Shown here: one piece after another, positions 38,271-49,064 of the stretch
Layout of the letters: the number at the start of each line of letters is the position of its first letter
Numbering within the stretch: the first letter of the stretch is position 1
Source: Lithospermum erythrorhizon
Lineage: Eukaryota; Streptophyta; Magnoliopsida; Boraginales; Boraginaceae
Length of the DNA stretch: 64,000 nt
Direction: 5' to 3'
Assembly (NCBI GenBank): GCA_019722365.1
Contig: JADFUC010001925.1
Coordinates: 2,542,001-2,606,000 of the forward strand
Translations under genes and position numbers: made by a program
The notes under the pieces: model-generated
Databases searched by the model: none
The model's input: the letters and a program-made list of their open reading frames with translations, nothing else
What the model was told of the DNA's origin: nothing

Positions 38271-39531
38271 GGCTTAATTTTATTTCTGTATTACCCGACT
38301 CCGCCAACCTTTAAATAAATACCTAAACTTTTCAACCTTCAAGAAAAAGACTTATTACAGATTTTTCGTGATCCGAACTTCTTCAAAATCACTTATTATC
38401 TCGTATTTTCAAGCACTAAATCAAATCTTAATGACAATTTAATAAACAACAACATCCAAAATAACTCTTACCTTTATATCAAATTTTATTCAGACACTGA
38501 CCTTTGGCCAACCTTTCAAATAAACACTTTAACTTTTCTTAACCTTTCAAGAAAGACTTACGCAATTTTTCGTGATCCGAACTTTTCAAAATCAAGACAC
38601 TGCATTCTTTTCAAGACCAAATCAAATTTTAGAAGGTCAATTTAGTCAAACAACATCCAATAAATCAAAATCACACATCATTCTTTAACTCACCCACTTA
38701 TTTGATGGCACCTGAACTTTATATATGACACCTTTATTTGCTCTTAATTTTATAAATTAGGTGCATTGGCATTGATTTTATGTGCAGTCACGGATAATTT
38801 GCATTTTACTTCGGAGAATTGGAGCTAGTGTATAAATTTGAGCAAGAATTACTAACTTGAACATTTTTTGCTTATTTGCAGGTTTTCGCTAACACAAGCT
38901 GCAATGAAAGAAGTACTCTTTTAGCTGCAATTTTCATGTAGATAGGGACCTTTTATATTTACCTAGAATCAACATTACAAGAGAAAATAAAAATAAAGAA
39001 TGAGCTCGTCTGGAAAAGGGTCTTTTGCACGTGACAGTAACTAACAACACTCAAGCCAACGAGTTTAAATCCACACACAGCGGAATTTGTTCCATTTTCT
39101 CTCCAATCATCTTCCAGAATTGTTAGCTCGGCCAATGCATCACCGAAGGGTGCTACTTCTGCCGGTGTGACGTTAGGAAAAGCAGTTCTAGACCAATCAG
39201 AGTCTTCTGCCTCAAACAATTCAGACGATGAGGCAGAAAAATGATGCCATATAAAAAGTTTGCGCATCATGTTTAAAAGTCAGTGCCATCAAATAAGTGG
39301 GTGCTTAAAGAACGACATATGCTTAGCTAGAGTATAAGTGGGTGAATTATTGAACATATTTAACTAAATTGTCCTTCTAAAATTTGATTCGATCTTCTCG
39401 AAGACGTACGCCACGATTTCGAAAAAGTTCACGTGTCAACACGCACTACACGTGCCTACTGAAGCCAATGGGGAAGTTTCCGCATTTATATTTAAGAGGG
39501 CCAAAAGTCGCTTCTGTATTTAAATTACGCC
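38271..39531. mobile_element. Non-autonomous Mutator-like element, Pack-MULE candidate
   Basis: The 1261-base element starts GGCTTAATTTTATTTCTGTA and ends (reverse complement) GGCGTAATTTAAATACAGAA. It is bounded by an exact 9-bp duplication, TATTATTTA. The right inverted end spans about 39277-39531 (255 bases). The left side carries two tandem copies of the same end sequence (38271-38480 and about 38485-38720). Both contain CGTGATCCGAACTT, and the second contains AAATCAAATTTTAGAAGG, matching CCTTCTAAAATTTGATTC at 39373. The inner ends pair CCCACTTATTTGATGGCAC (38693) with GTGCCATCAAATAAGTGGG (39284). The interior has no transposase but has an ORF starting 7 bases inside the right end. This is the layout of a MULE that may have captured a host fragment. 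Confidence 0.85.
38959..39270 (-). CDS. Hypothetical protein inside the MULE
   Basis: A 103-residue frame starts ATGATGCGC just inside the right inverted end. The first 75 residues look like real protein: SELFEAEDSDWSRTAF, then NVTPAEVAPFGDALAELTIL and EDDWRENGTNS, acidic and balanced in composition. The last 25 are hydrophobic and low in complexity and may be read-through after a lost splice donor. I do not recognise a family. It could be a captured gene fragment (typical of Pack-MULEs) or a chance frame. No promoter was assigned. Confidence 0.35.
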   Translation of the reverse strand: MMRKLFIWHHFSASSSELFEAEDSDWSRTAFPNVTPAEVAPFGDALAELTILEDDWRENGTNSAVCGFKLVGLSVVSYCHVQKTLFQTSSFFIFIFSCNVDSR

Positions 39532-39540
39532 TATTATTTA
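39532..39540. repeat. Right target-site duplication of the MULE
   Basis: TATTATTTA is an exact copy of 38262-38270. Confidence 0.8.
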
Positions 39541-39960
39541 TGCTCTTCTCATATTAGAACTACTAATATAAGAAATATGATAAGACCCCTAATGCTTATA
39601 TAACAAAACATGGTAAACTAAATCTGAAGGAAATACAATGCATCTTAAATTATGCTGATCTGTTCGCCACCAATTATCCATATTAGTCATAAAATTGAAT
39701 GTGAATGTAATATATGAAAATAAGTAACAGAAGCAGGAATCATAATCAAATAGTTAAAAATGTGCCAAAGTACAACTAAATCAGCTAAAAAGAGAGAAAT
39801 ATTCATGAACCTTAATGAATAGTTCCAGCACTTGAAGGAATTATAGCTTGATGCTCCTTCCTGAAACATAATCCTCAATGGCAATGCTCTGACTTGGAAA
39901 GTGACCAAGCTCTGGATTCAACTTCCCACTAACTCTGAAACTTCCTATGGTAGTATTGCA

Positions 39961-40084
39961 ATTCAATATTGGTATGCCTAATTGACGCTTTCTGAAGCGT
40001 CAGATGGTAAAGTCAGGCTTTTCCTGTTATTCAAGTAGAATCCTTCATATTGGTGCGCCTAATTGACGCTTTCTGAAGCCTCAG
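39961..40084. repeat. Duplicated tail of the PPR coding sequence
   Basis: The last coding part of the PPR gene (40044-40084, reading LQKASIRRTNM on minus) is repeated 82 bases downstream at 39961-40003 (LQKASIRHTNI). The shared core is GCCTAATTGACGCTTTCTGAAGC. The extra copy lies after the stop codon at 40031, in the presumed 3' UTR. Confidence 0.8.
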
Positions 40085-42478
40085 TTTTTCAATTCTCATC
40101 TCAAGGTAGTCCAAAGTTGTGTCGGTTACATGGTTTGGTGCACACCCAGCATCCAGCATCATCTTCAAGTATTTGTATGCATCTTTCAAACGACCCGCCT
40201 TACTATGAACTTCAATTAGTGTATTATATGTAACTACATCAGGATTTATCCCACTCGTCCTCATTTGATTAAATAGCTTGTTTAAATCATCAAATCTATC
40301 TGCCTTACCAAGTGCATTAATCAGGGTATTGTACATCACAATGTCCAGATAACCCCCATGCTCCATAAGTTTATCGAGAACAGCACTCGCGAGATCAGCC
40401 CTTCCCATTCGTCCAAGGCCTTGGATTATCAAGTTGTATGTTGCTATGTCTGCAGGGCATATATTTTCACCCATTGCATCGAGGATTCCCCAAGCCTCAT
40501 TGAAGTACCCTCTCTTGACAAATGAACTCATGATGGAATTGTAGGTATAACTCACAGGTTCAGCACCCATACCAGATAAAATCTCAAACAATTTACACGC
40601 AACACTAAGTTTCCCCTTGGCTAAGAATATAGACAAGTAGGTGTTGACCATGTCGATATCAAATGAATCTGCACCATTATCTTGGACTCGTCTTCCTCTA
40701 GAGAGAGAAAATACCCTTAAAAGCTCACTCTTAGAGCTAATTCGGTTAGCTAGCAGATCCATATATGGTGAAGATGACCACTCATCAGGTTCTAGCTCAA
40801 CTTTCTCTTCATCCTGCTCCTTAGATCCAACTACGCTGCTCAATATCCCAGATAAACCCTCTTTAGATGGGAACATGGGAGTAAAATCCTTTTTCTTGCT
40901 TTGGGGACTTTTAAGTGAAGCCTCCATATTTTCTTTCCATTTAATGACATTTACAACTAGATTTCCATCCCTGATGTGTTTCATAAGCCTCTCTGTCCAA
41001 TCCCAGCGGCCCAACCTGTAGAGAGCTATTAAGAGAGAAGTTATAGTAACTAAATCAACCACAAAGCCTCGGGATTCCATCTCTTCCACCAAATCCAGAG
41101 CAAGCTCAAGCATGTTCTCCCTGCAAAGATGCAGAATAACAATGCTATAACTAATTCCGTCCACAAAATTGTTACCTTTCTTCTTTAGATCACAAAAGAG
41201 GGTATAAGCAGCAGCACCTCTTCCATTTTTAAACAGGCCATCAATTACTATATTGTAAGTCCAGCAAGTAGCTCTGACACCCTCGTCAACCATTTTCTCA
41301 AACAGACTGCATGCTTCCATCAATTTTCTTGACTTAAACAACCCATTTAAGATAGAGTTATAGACAAGAATATTAGGACGGAAACCATTATATTGCATCT
41401 CATTAAATATTTTCAATGCTTCACTGATCAGGTAGGAGCTTGAGCAGCCCTGGATGATGATGCGGTATGTGAATTCATCTGGTTCATGACCTGATGAGCT
41501 CTTCAGCTCCTCCCAAACTATTAATGCATCCTTTATCTTTCCAGACAAGCACAAAACCTGAACAAGGCTATTGTATGTGCATAAGTCGGGACTAAATGGA
41601 CCCCCCTTCTCCTTCATCTCTTTAAACAGACTTAAAGAAGTTTTCAGATCACCCCAGCATCCAAATGCATGAATACATATATTGTAACCCCATGTGTCTA
41701 TTGGGAAGAAATCTTTCACTCTCAACTTATCAAAAACTTTCTCAAATTTGTCTCTCTTGCCAGCTTTCCTAAGACTAACAAGCAATTCATTACAAGCAAT
41801 AGCATCAGGAGCCACAAAAACAGTCTCATTACCAGAAGACACATTATCTAACAATCTCATGAACATTGTCAAAGCGGTACTCAACTGACCTTTCCGAATA
41901 AGGGCAATTATAATTGAGTTATTCACATCTGTGCCCAACCCATCAGATGCCAACTTATTTTCTTCCATATGATCCAACAGTTCAAGCGCAACATCAAATC
42001 TCCCAGACACGAGGAAAGCATCAAGAATCAATTTGAATGTTGCAGGATCGAGCACTAAACCCTCATGTCTCATCAACCCAACCAAGCCAGGGATCTCATC
42101 ATGAAACTGCTGGTAGCGACAAATGGTTTTAAAGAGTTGGACGTAAGCATTGATTGAGTGTTTGTAGTTCGGCCTAGATGAACACCAACGAAAAAACTCT
42201 AGTCTCCTGGAGACATCCAGAGAATTACGTCGTAGAATCTCAAGCACTAAATCCTCCCTTAGGGTAATTAAATCCGCTTTAGTTTCTAGAGTGTGTGTAC
42301 CCCCAGGCTGTGACAAGACATTGGATATATATGCCACCAAAAGCATATATTGAAATCTAGTTTTCCCATTTTTAGTCGCATTGGTGGCAGAAGAAAAGTT
42401 GCTTCTAGAATTGATACAAAAAGAAATCGAAGTTCTGAGAGAACAGCACAATACTCGTTGCATATGCTCGATCACCAT
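40031..42478 (-). CDS. Pentatricopeptide repeat protein (At4g01570-like, organelle RNA factor)
   Basis: One uninterrupted frame gives 815 residues. The N-terminus (VLCCSLRTSISFCINSRSN) is rich in R/S and poor in acid, as in organelle targeting signals. After it come SLDVSRRLEFFRWCSSRPNY and about 14-16 P-type PPR motifs, such as DTWGYNICIHAFGCWGDLKT, DLCTYNSLVQVLCLSGKIKD and DIATYNLIIQGLGRMGRADL. A non-repeat, acidic linker (about residues 505-600, with PSKEGLSGILSS and EWSSSPYMDLLANR) divides the array. It resembles Arabidopsis At4g01570 closely in order and length (from memory). P-type PPR proteins bind single RNAs in mitochondria or plastids. The target is unknown. ATG at 42478 is used; a second ATG six codons later (MQRVLC) is equally possible. 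A 5'UTR intron precedes it. Confidence 0.95.
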   Translation of the reverse strand: MVIEHMQRVLCCSLRTSISFCINSRSNFSSATNATKNGKTRFQYMLLVAYISNVLSQPGGTHTLETKADLITLREDLVLEILRRNSLDVSRRLEFFRWCSSRPNYKHSINAYVQLFKTICRYQQFHDEIPGLVGLMRHEGLVLDPATFKLILDAFLVSGRFDVALELLDHMEENKLASDGLGTDVNNSIIIALIRKGQLSTALTMFMRLLDNVSSGNETVFVAPDAIACNELLVSLRKAGKRDKFEKVFDKLRVKDFFPIDTWGYNICIHAFGCWGDLKTSLSLFKEMKEKGGPFSPDLCTYNSLVQVLCLSGKIKDALIVWEELKSSSGHEPDEFTYRIIIQGCSSSYLISEALKIFNEMQYNGFRPNILVYNSILNGLFKSRKLMEACSLFEKMVDEGVRATCWTYNIVIDGLFKNGRGAAAYTLFCDLKKKGNNFVDGISYSIVILHLCRENMLELALDLVEEMESRGFVVDLVTITSLLIALYRLGRWDWTERLMKHIRDGNLVVNVIKWKENMEASLKSPQSKKKDFTPMFPSKEGLSGILSSVVGSKEQDEEKVELEPDEWSSSPYMDLLANRISSKSELLRVFSLSRGRRVQDNGADSFDIDMVNTYLSIFLAKGKLSVACKLFEILSGMGAEPVSYTYNSIMSSFVKRGYFNEAWGILDAMGENICPADIATYNLIIQGLGRMGRADLASAVLDKLMEHGGYLDIVMYNTLINALGKADRFDDLNKLFNQMRTSGINPDVVTYNTLIEVHSKAGRLKDAYKYLKMMLDAGCAPNHVTDTTLDYLEMRIEKLRLQKASIRRTNMKDST

Positions 42479-42544
42479 TACGCATTGCTGTTGTTTGAAG
42501 TGTTAAAACTGCTGACAAGCTAAAGCACCTGCAAGAAATACGCC

Positions 42545-43060
42545 AAAATCTGACTTCTAAACTAATTCATTTTTTTCACAAATGTTGCAATAAATTCAAA
42601 TATCAAACAAAAAGTCAACATTTTTCAAGTTATGGTCAACTACATATGAAGTTTAAATATTTAAGCTAATTCATCTTTTCATAAATATTGCAATAAATTC
42701 AAATATCAAACAGAAAGTCAACATTTTTCATGGTATGGTCAACTACATATCAAGTTTAAATATCCAAGCTAATTGCCCTCGGGCATAGCTCAACTAGTAA
42801 GGAACTAGAGTGCTAAGTTCTCTTCATGCAGTGGGCTTATGCTAGTTTAACCTATATCAACCTGCTAAAATGAATCTCTAATACGATTAATCGAGATACA
42901 TCCGCGATTAACTCATCTGTCATCCCTGCATTCGGTGAGTCAACTCGGTAGACCTTGGACATGATTCGCTTTAAGCACTTTAAATATCCAAGCTAATTCA
43001 ATTTTTTCACAAATATTGTAATAAATTAAAATACTCCGTATTAAACATAAAATCAACATT
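42545..43060. repeat. Tandem repeat, about 115-base unit, three copies
   Basis: CAATAAATTCAAATATCAAAC plus AAGTCAACATTTTTC and GGTCAACTACATATAAGTTTAAAT-like phrases follow each other at about 42560 and 42675. A diverged third copy lies after the SINE-like insertion (42985 on). The insertion splits copies two and three. Confidence 0.75.
42775..42978 (+). mobile_element. SINE-like insertion with 20-bp target duplication
   Basis: A 204-base segment is flanked by two exact copies of TTTAAATATCCAAGCTAATT (42755-42774 and 42979-42998). Near its left end GGCATAGCTCAACTAGTAAGG resembles a tRNA-type box A promoter. A box B is only weakly seen. Length, pol-III-like head and long duplication fit a tRNA-derived SINE. 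The surrounding tandem repeat has a similar but not identical phrase (TTTAAATATTTAAGCTAATT), so the flanks could partly reflect the repeat itself. Confidence 0.5.
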
Positions 43061-43240
43061 TTTAATGTTAAAGTTAAACCAATTAGGTGAATGAGTGAGA
43101 TTAATAATTACTGACCTTGTCTAGCAGTGAGGAGTAATGGAGCCGGTGGCGCCGCCTGGTTGTAGAAGGCGGCGGAGTGAAACGACGGTGAAAGGGAGGC
43201 GGGGGGGGGATTGTCCACTTTAAAATTTGTCCACTTTGAT

Positions 43241-43480
43241 TTTGTATAATCAAAATTAATTAATTTTATAAACTTAATTAACATATATAATTTTGATTTC
43301 ATTTAAAAATTAATTTTGATATATATTTGCATTTTTGGCAAATCTTATTTTATGATAGTGTATAATCAAAATTAATTAATTGTATAAAACTTAATTAACA
43401 TATATAAGTTTGATTTCATTTAAAAATTAATTTTGATATATAATTTGCATTTTGGCAAATCTTATTTTATAAGCCGCATG
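43241..43480. repeat. Two-copy tandem repeat of about 120 bases
   Basis: GTATAATCAAAATTAATTAAT through TTTTGGCAAATCTTATTTTAT occurs at 43243-43355 and again at 43360-43472 with few changes. It is A/T-rich with partly self-complementary segments, and lies upstream of the PPR gene. Confidence 0.85.
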
Positions 43481-44640
43481 TGTAAGGTTTCGTTAATGTC
43501 TATTAACCTCTATGTTCATTTTTTATTATTATAGATTTGCACATTACTATTGAAATATTTATTAAATGAATTATAATAATACGATCATACCAATTCAAAC
43601 GATTTTTTCTTAATTCAAAAAATTAGGTGAAAAAAAGTACTCCATTTAAATTTATTGTTATTTAAGAGTTATATTGAAAAAAACTACTTTCCTAAGTAAG
43701 TGTTCACCATTCCATCAAGCTGAGTATATTTAACTTTATTGTTATTAAGAGTTATATTGGAAAAATAAAATTTCATTTTACTAAATATGAGAAGTTTGGA
43801 TCAAATATTTTGAATATATATCATATTACACTTCCAAAGATGATAAGAACATACAAAAACAATCACTTCAACTAAATCAAGAAACACACAAAAACCATTA
43901 ACTCCAATAAAAATCATTCCATTTTTTCCTCCCCCACCTCTCTAACATTTGAATGCTAATAGGGTAAGTTATAATAATAAGGAGAAGCATTTGATAAAAA
44001 AGTAGTTTTTGCCCTTATCAAAATGAAAAATTAAAACATTTTATTATTCGAATAATTATTAATTTAGAAATTGTTTAATAAAATAAAATTTTGAACTCCT
44101 TAAAGTAATAGTACATGTTTTTGAGAAATGTCTTCGATCATTTAGTTTATTTCCCTCATAAACTACCCATCATATTCATTCAAAATAAGTTTAGAATTGT
44201 AGTTCTTGTTATGTTATTTTCCCTGGCCATTCATCAATTTTCCTTCATCAAGCTAAGAAATTTATTTATTGCTACTATTTTAAAAATAACTTTTTACAAT
44301 AATCAGTACACTTCATATTCTTTAGAATAATAAATTGGACAGATTTTAAGAGTTGAGATATGATCACATATTTGTATTCATGAAAATAAATTGGACAGAA
44401 TGACAATCATCTTCAGTTCTTACAAGAATTCCTATCAATGTAGTTTGAGGATGTAATTGATTCGATAACTCAAATGGCTTAAGTAAACTAGAAGATTAAG
44501 GAAAACTACAAACAAATATGTATGAAGAACACTAGTGCTATTCTAGTATCAGAAGAAGCAGAGATTCAAGCTTCATTCACCGATATAAAGCTCGTATAAA
44601 TTGAGAAAACCAACAAGCTCTTGAATTCGAAAACATTATC
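43481..44640. other. A/T-rich spacer between PPR and TMN genes
   Basis: No gene is seen. The last 250 bases likely hold the 3' UTR of the TMN gene, which ends at 44651 on the minus strand. The PPR promoter should lie at the left of this stretch. Confidence 0.4.
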
Positions 44641-44650
44641 ATATCGCCAT

Positions 44651-47600
44651 TTAGTCGATCTTCACTGATGAGTAGATGAGCCTTGTGAACCAGAAACAAG
44701 CATAGAAACCAATGGTACCAGTTAATACGAAGAAAGCATACGAGGCAATCAGCATGTAGCCGAAATACAAAAATCCAGAGACTGGTTTCGTTATCTCCAG
44801 CTTAGTGAAGAAGTAGAAAGCTGCATAAAGGAAAAGGTAGATAGCTGATGAGCCAGAGGTAAGATATGATCTCCACCACCATAGATAGTCCTCGCTGCAC
44901 AGCTGGAAATAGCAGAGGACAATTGCAATCTCGGCACAGGTGATGATAAGGATGACGAAAACAATGAAGAGGAAACCAAAGATGTAATAGAACTGATGCA
45001 ACCATATAGAGGTGAGGATGAAAAACAGCTCAATGAATACAGCCCCAAATGGAAGTACACCTCCGATCAAGATGGAGAATAGTGAGTTCATGTACCAAGC
45101 TTGCTCAGGTATTTGTCTTGGAATCTTATTAGTTTTCACAGGATCCTCAATTGCGGGTTTCCTAAAGCCAACATAACTGCCCACATAAACAAGTGGAACA
45201 GAAATACCAAACCACATAACTACTAAGGCGAACATCGTTCCAAATGGAACGGCCCCTGAAGACTCCTCACCCCAGATCAGAGCATTTAAAACGAAGAATA
45301 TAGCAAAGACAATTCCAGGGAACATGAATGATGTCCGTAGGGCGATTCCTTTCCATTCTGTTCCCTTAAACATCTTGTACAGGCGGGATGAGGCATATCC
45401 AGCAAATATGCCCATGAAGACCCAGAGAAGAAGCATAGCCGTCATCAACCCTCCACGATTTGAAGGAGACAAGAAACCTAAGACAGCAAACATCATCATA
45501 ACCAGTATCATGCCAAACATCTGAACTCCAGTCCCAGCATAGACACACAGCAAATCTGAGTTTGTTGGGGGTCTGAAAGCATCTCCATGAACCAGTTTCC
45601 ATCCAGTTTCTTCTTGGGCTTCTTCTTGGGTCTCTAACTGGTTGTACTTGGATATGTCACGGTAGAGAGTCCGTAGCATAATCATAGCAACCATGCCAGA
45701 GAGGAAAAGCACAATCATTAAAGAATTGACAATAGAGAACCAGTGAATTTGATCATCTGCCATCAAAAGATATGTATCCCATCGGGATGCCCACTTGATA
45801 TCACTGTTCTGTAAGAGAGGATAAAGAGACTTGTATAACTCTATTCTTTCTTTTAGCATAAAATAAATGATTACTACAAATTTGGGAAGGGAGAAAGGAA
45901 AGTAACCGTAAAAATAGAACACTAAAACATGAAGTTGCATACATGATAACTAGAATTACCTGGAACTCAGCGTCATACGTAAATATGATCTCCTTTTTAT
46001 CCTCAACCTCTTGAGGAGATTCAGAAGTGGTAACTGTACGTTTTGCATGAGCATCACAAGTCGTTAACCTTGTTTTGTCAGTCCACTTACCCTCATATTC
46101 ATGTTTCACGCTGGACATATGACATAATTTCAATAAAAAAACATATAATGCAAGCAAAATATTTCAATACAATTAAAATGTCTTAACCTGAATGGTTTGA
46201 CTTCAAATCCAACAATTCTTGAAGTCTCAGTTTGAGGATCTTTGTGATATTTGACTGTAAATGTCAAGTGATTGTGGATAAAGTATTTCTTCGCTTTACT
46301 CTGTCATTAACCCGGAGAAATAAACGTTAGGTAGACATTAAATTCTTCACCTAATATATAGCTACATATGACTACAAAACCAGAAAAAGAAAGTTTGAAA
46401 TGATTCTGACACTTACGCCAGTATACTGTCCTTTAAGACCAACATTGAACCCATGTTGATAGAAAATGGACTCTGAATCAGGCCTTTTGATTGGTACAAC
46501 TAGAGGAAGATTATCCAATATCCTGTGAAGTCCAGGGAATGTATTCATGTGTAATTTGCAAGAAAAATGAAGTATTTCCTTAAAAGAAATATCTTACATG
46601 TTCACCCGATACTCATCATCTATCTTTTCCTTGAATTCTTTGGCAGTTTTTGCATCAAGAGTAATGCGACATGCAACCGTACACAGTTGTGGCTCGCGCA
46701 TTTTAAACTGCAATAAACAACTACTATCAGATAAGCTGTAGAAAGGTGGTAGAAAAATATAGCCTCTACTAAACTCATCAAGGCAAGCAATTATCCATCA
46801 ACAAAAATATACCTCAAAAGGGGAGTTCTCAATACGATCACCACGCAAAACTTCGCCAAGGTTTTCTGCACTGTCAACTATGCGTTCTGGCTTACAGTAA
46901 GGAAGGGAATAGTAGGAGTACGGTAGTTGTGTTTTGGTAGAAGACAATTTGTTAACTTTCACCTTCAACGAATCCCCCTAGTATTAAAGAACAGATAACA
47001 ATCAATACCACACTACATACTTTTCAACATCTTACTTGGATATTGCTCATGACAATAGATCCACTTAGTAAAAATTTGAAACTTAACAGTATTTTTATGA
47101 TGGAAGTAATAGATATATACTGTATTTTCCTACGAAATAGTATATGAACATATATAAAAATCGAAATTAAAAAACTCAACCACCAAAATGCAAACCTAAA
47201 CAATATTTTAGGGATGGAGTGAAATTGCAAATAGTTATATTTTTCACCAAACATCATACCACATATATAAAAATGCTTGAGCTCGGAATTTAAAAACATA
47301 AACTCAATTATCAAAATTTAAAACTTTAGAATATTTTTATGATTGATAAAATATGTATATTTTTACCAAATCCTATACAAATATAAAATACTTTAGCTCG
47401 AAATTTAAAAATTCAACCATCAAAATTCAAAACTCCACAATCATTTTGACACGTAGAGAACACACAATTTTTTTCACCAAATAGTATACGAACATAAATC
47501 AAAATACTTAATAGAACACTAAAATTCGAAATTGTACAATCATTTTGTTACATGGCGCGCATTTATATCATCAAAACTTAATAACTCAAATTCAAAAAAT

Positions 47601-47852
47601 AAAACACTAAAATCCAAAACTGGACAATCATTTTGGGACATAGCGAGCATTTATATAATCAAAACTACACAAAAAACAATAATTTCTTAACGTATTTAAT
47701 TACGCATAAAAAATTATGACCTTAATAAAATTCTGAGGAGCAACACCAGGGAGGTAGAAGGCGCGAGAGGAGACGGAGAATATTACAAGGACGGTAATGA
47801 TGAAACCGATCCAACGGCTGAGATTGATCCTAAGCCTCCCGAATACTTCCAT
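44651..47852 (-). CDS. TMN: Transmembrane 9 superfamily (TMN/EMP70) protein
   Basis: Seven minus-strand exons join in frame: 47852-47721, 46977-46813, 46707-46598, 46522-46417, 46300-46188, 46110-45960 and 45808-44651 (1935 nt, 644 aa). A signal-anchor segment ([20 protein letters not shown]) is followed by a lumenal domain with [20 protein letters not shown] and [17 protein letters not shown]. The last exon encodes nine membrane helices, beginning [20 protein letters not shown]. It includes [44 protein letters not shown] and [19 protein letters not shown]. The C-terminus VKID fits the KxD/E signal for coatomer binding and Golgi retention in plant TMN proteins. Length and all blocks match the TMN8/TMN9-type group. 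It sits in Golgi/endosomal membranes with a role in sorting of membrane proteins. Start chosen at the ATG opening the signal segment. All junctions keep frame. Confidence 0.95.
47130..47690. repeat. Degenerate tandem repeat in TMN intron 1
   Basis: About five units of roughly 110 bases share phrases like TTTTTCACCAAATAGTATACGAACATA, AATTCAAAACT.CACAATCATTTTG and CTCAACCATCAAAATTC. The same CACCAAATA.TATAC and CAATCATTTTGATACAT phrases occur in intron 1 of NACA at 28.4-28.85 kb. Confidence 0.7.
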
Positions 47853-49064
47853 TATAGCTGGATCCAAATAAAATAATATGTGAAAGTGGACAATCTTTTT
47901 GGGACAATATTTTTGGTGGTTGGGTCGGACGAGCAGAACGAGAGGGAATATGACGAGCAAGGTGGGGAGGGCATGACCAGACAAAGCTAAGGACTGGTTT
48001 TTATGATTTAAATGTTTTTTTTTATTGGTTAGTGATATATGTTTCGAAATGTTCCTCATTCGATTATATATAATTATTTTGATATTTTGATCATACGTGT
48101 TTATAATTCGTGCACCAATTGATATCACTACCAGGTTATTTTCAATTATAAACATGCGCGATAAAAATATCATAAATCTAAACATGCGTGATAAAAAAAT
48201 CATAAATTAAAACACAAAGCAGTATTTGATCTAACTGCGATCGCAACATCGTGTCATCAAACGTGGCCATTAACCCTCTTCTTATTTAAGAAATGAAGTG
48301 AAAGGTGATTATATCTTTAGTTTTAGAGTTTTAAAGGGAGTTCGTAATTTGGATTGACTCGTATACAAGAACAAAGTCATAGCTTAATCCCAAATACTCA
48401 AGATGTTATAGACATTTACAAAATTTGTCTATGTTTTTAACATTTTATTATTTTTGGAGTGACTTACTAGAACAGTTCCCACTTTGGACACATAAATGTG
48501 ATTATTTGGAATTTAACTGTAACTAAGTTATATTACAGACAGCTTACTCGCAAATTATTTTATTATTTTTATAATAAAATTTGTTCTAAATAAATAAATA
48601 ATTAAAAAAACCTAAAATAAATAAGCATTTAAAAAGTTATCATAAAAATACATTTATGATCATAAATAACTTTTATTTCTCACATACCATAAATTATCTA
48701 AGAGATAATATTTATAAGTAGTAGCTGGTAATTTAATACGTTAAAAAAGCTATATGCTTACTATAAAAATTAAAATAAAAAAATTATCGTTATGATAAAA
48801 TAAAGTGAAATACATTAATTCGCTTTATTTTTAAACCGCCATCCACCCTCGCATTATATATAAGATATTGATCCCACTATAAGGACAAATTGATTTAGTT
48901 CGATCAGTTCCATAAATTCTCCCTGGTATGATTTAAGGTGTGGAGTATAAAATTGTGGGGCGAGTCCAGATTTGGGTCGATGGTTGCTGGGCCGATAGCT
49001 CCTATAAGAGGGTGAATTAGGGTTACATACTTGATAATTGCATAGAAATTGAACAGAAAGGAAG
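47853..49064. other. Spacer between TMN and the cystatin-like gene
   Basis: The two genes are divergent (TMN on minus, cystatin-like on plus), so this spacer should hold both promoters. A TATATATAAG at about 48855-48864 lies 200 bases before the plus-strand start codon. No other gene is seen. The centre is very A/T-rich. Confidence 0.4.

Larger units (their letters stand above)
42529..43115 (-). other. Predicted 5'UTR intron of the PPR gene
   Basis: On the minus strand a donor ACAAG|GTCAGTAAT (exon end 43116) and an acceptor TTTCTTGCAG (exon start 42528) bracket a 587-base A/T-rich intron, about 50 bases before the PPR start codon. The upstream exon (about 43116-43220) is GC-rich, unlike its surroundings, as plant 5' UTR exons often are. 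The intron holds tandem repeats and a SINE-like insertion. Confidence 0.6.

Noticed and set aside
40641..41021. 126-residue plus-strand frame
   Set aside because: It is the complement of the intact PPR coding sequence and shows no family features.
44791..45602. Several short frames on both strands
   Set aside because: They overlap the long TMN exon in other frames; their serine/cysteine-rich content is typical of shifted translation.
47700..48203. 167-residue minus-strand protein including the TMN start
   Set aside because: Only the part from 47852 down is the TMN first exon. The upstream extension is A/T-rich flank that happens to be open.
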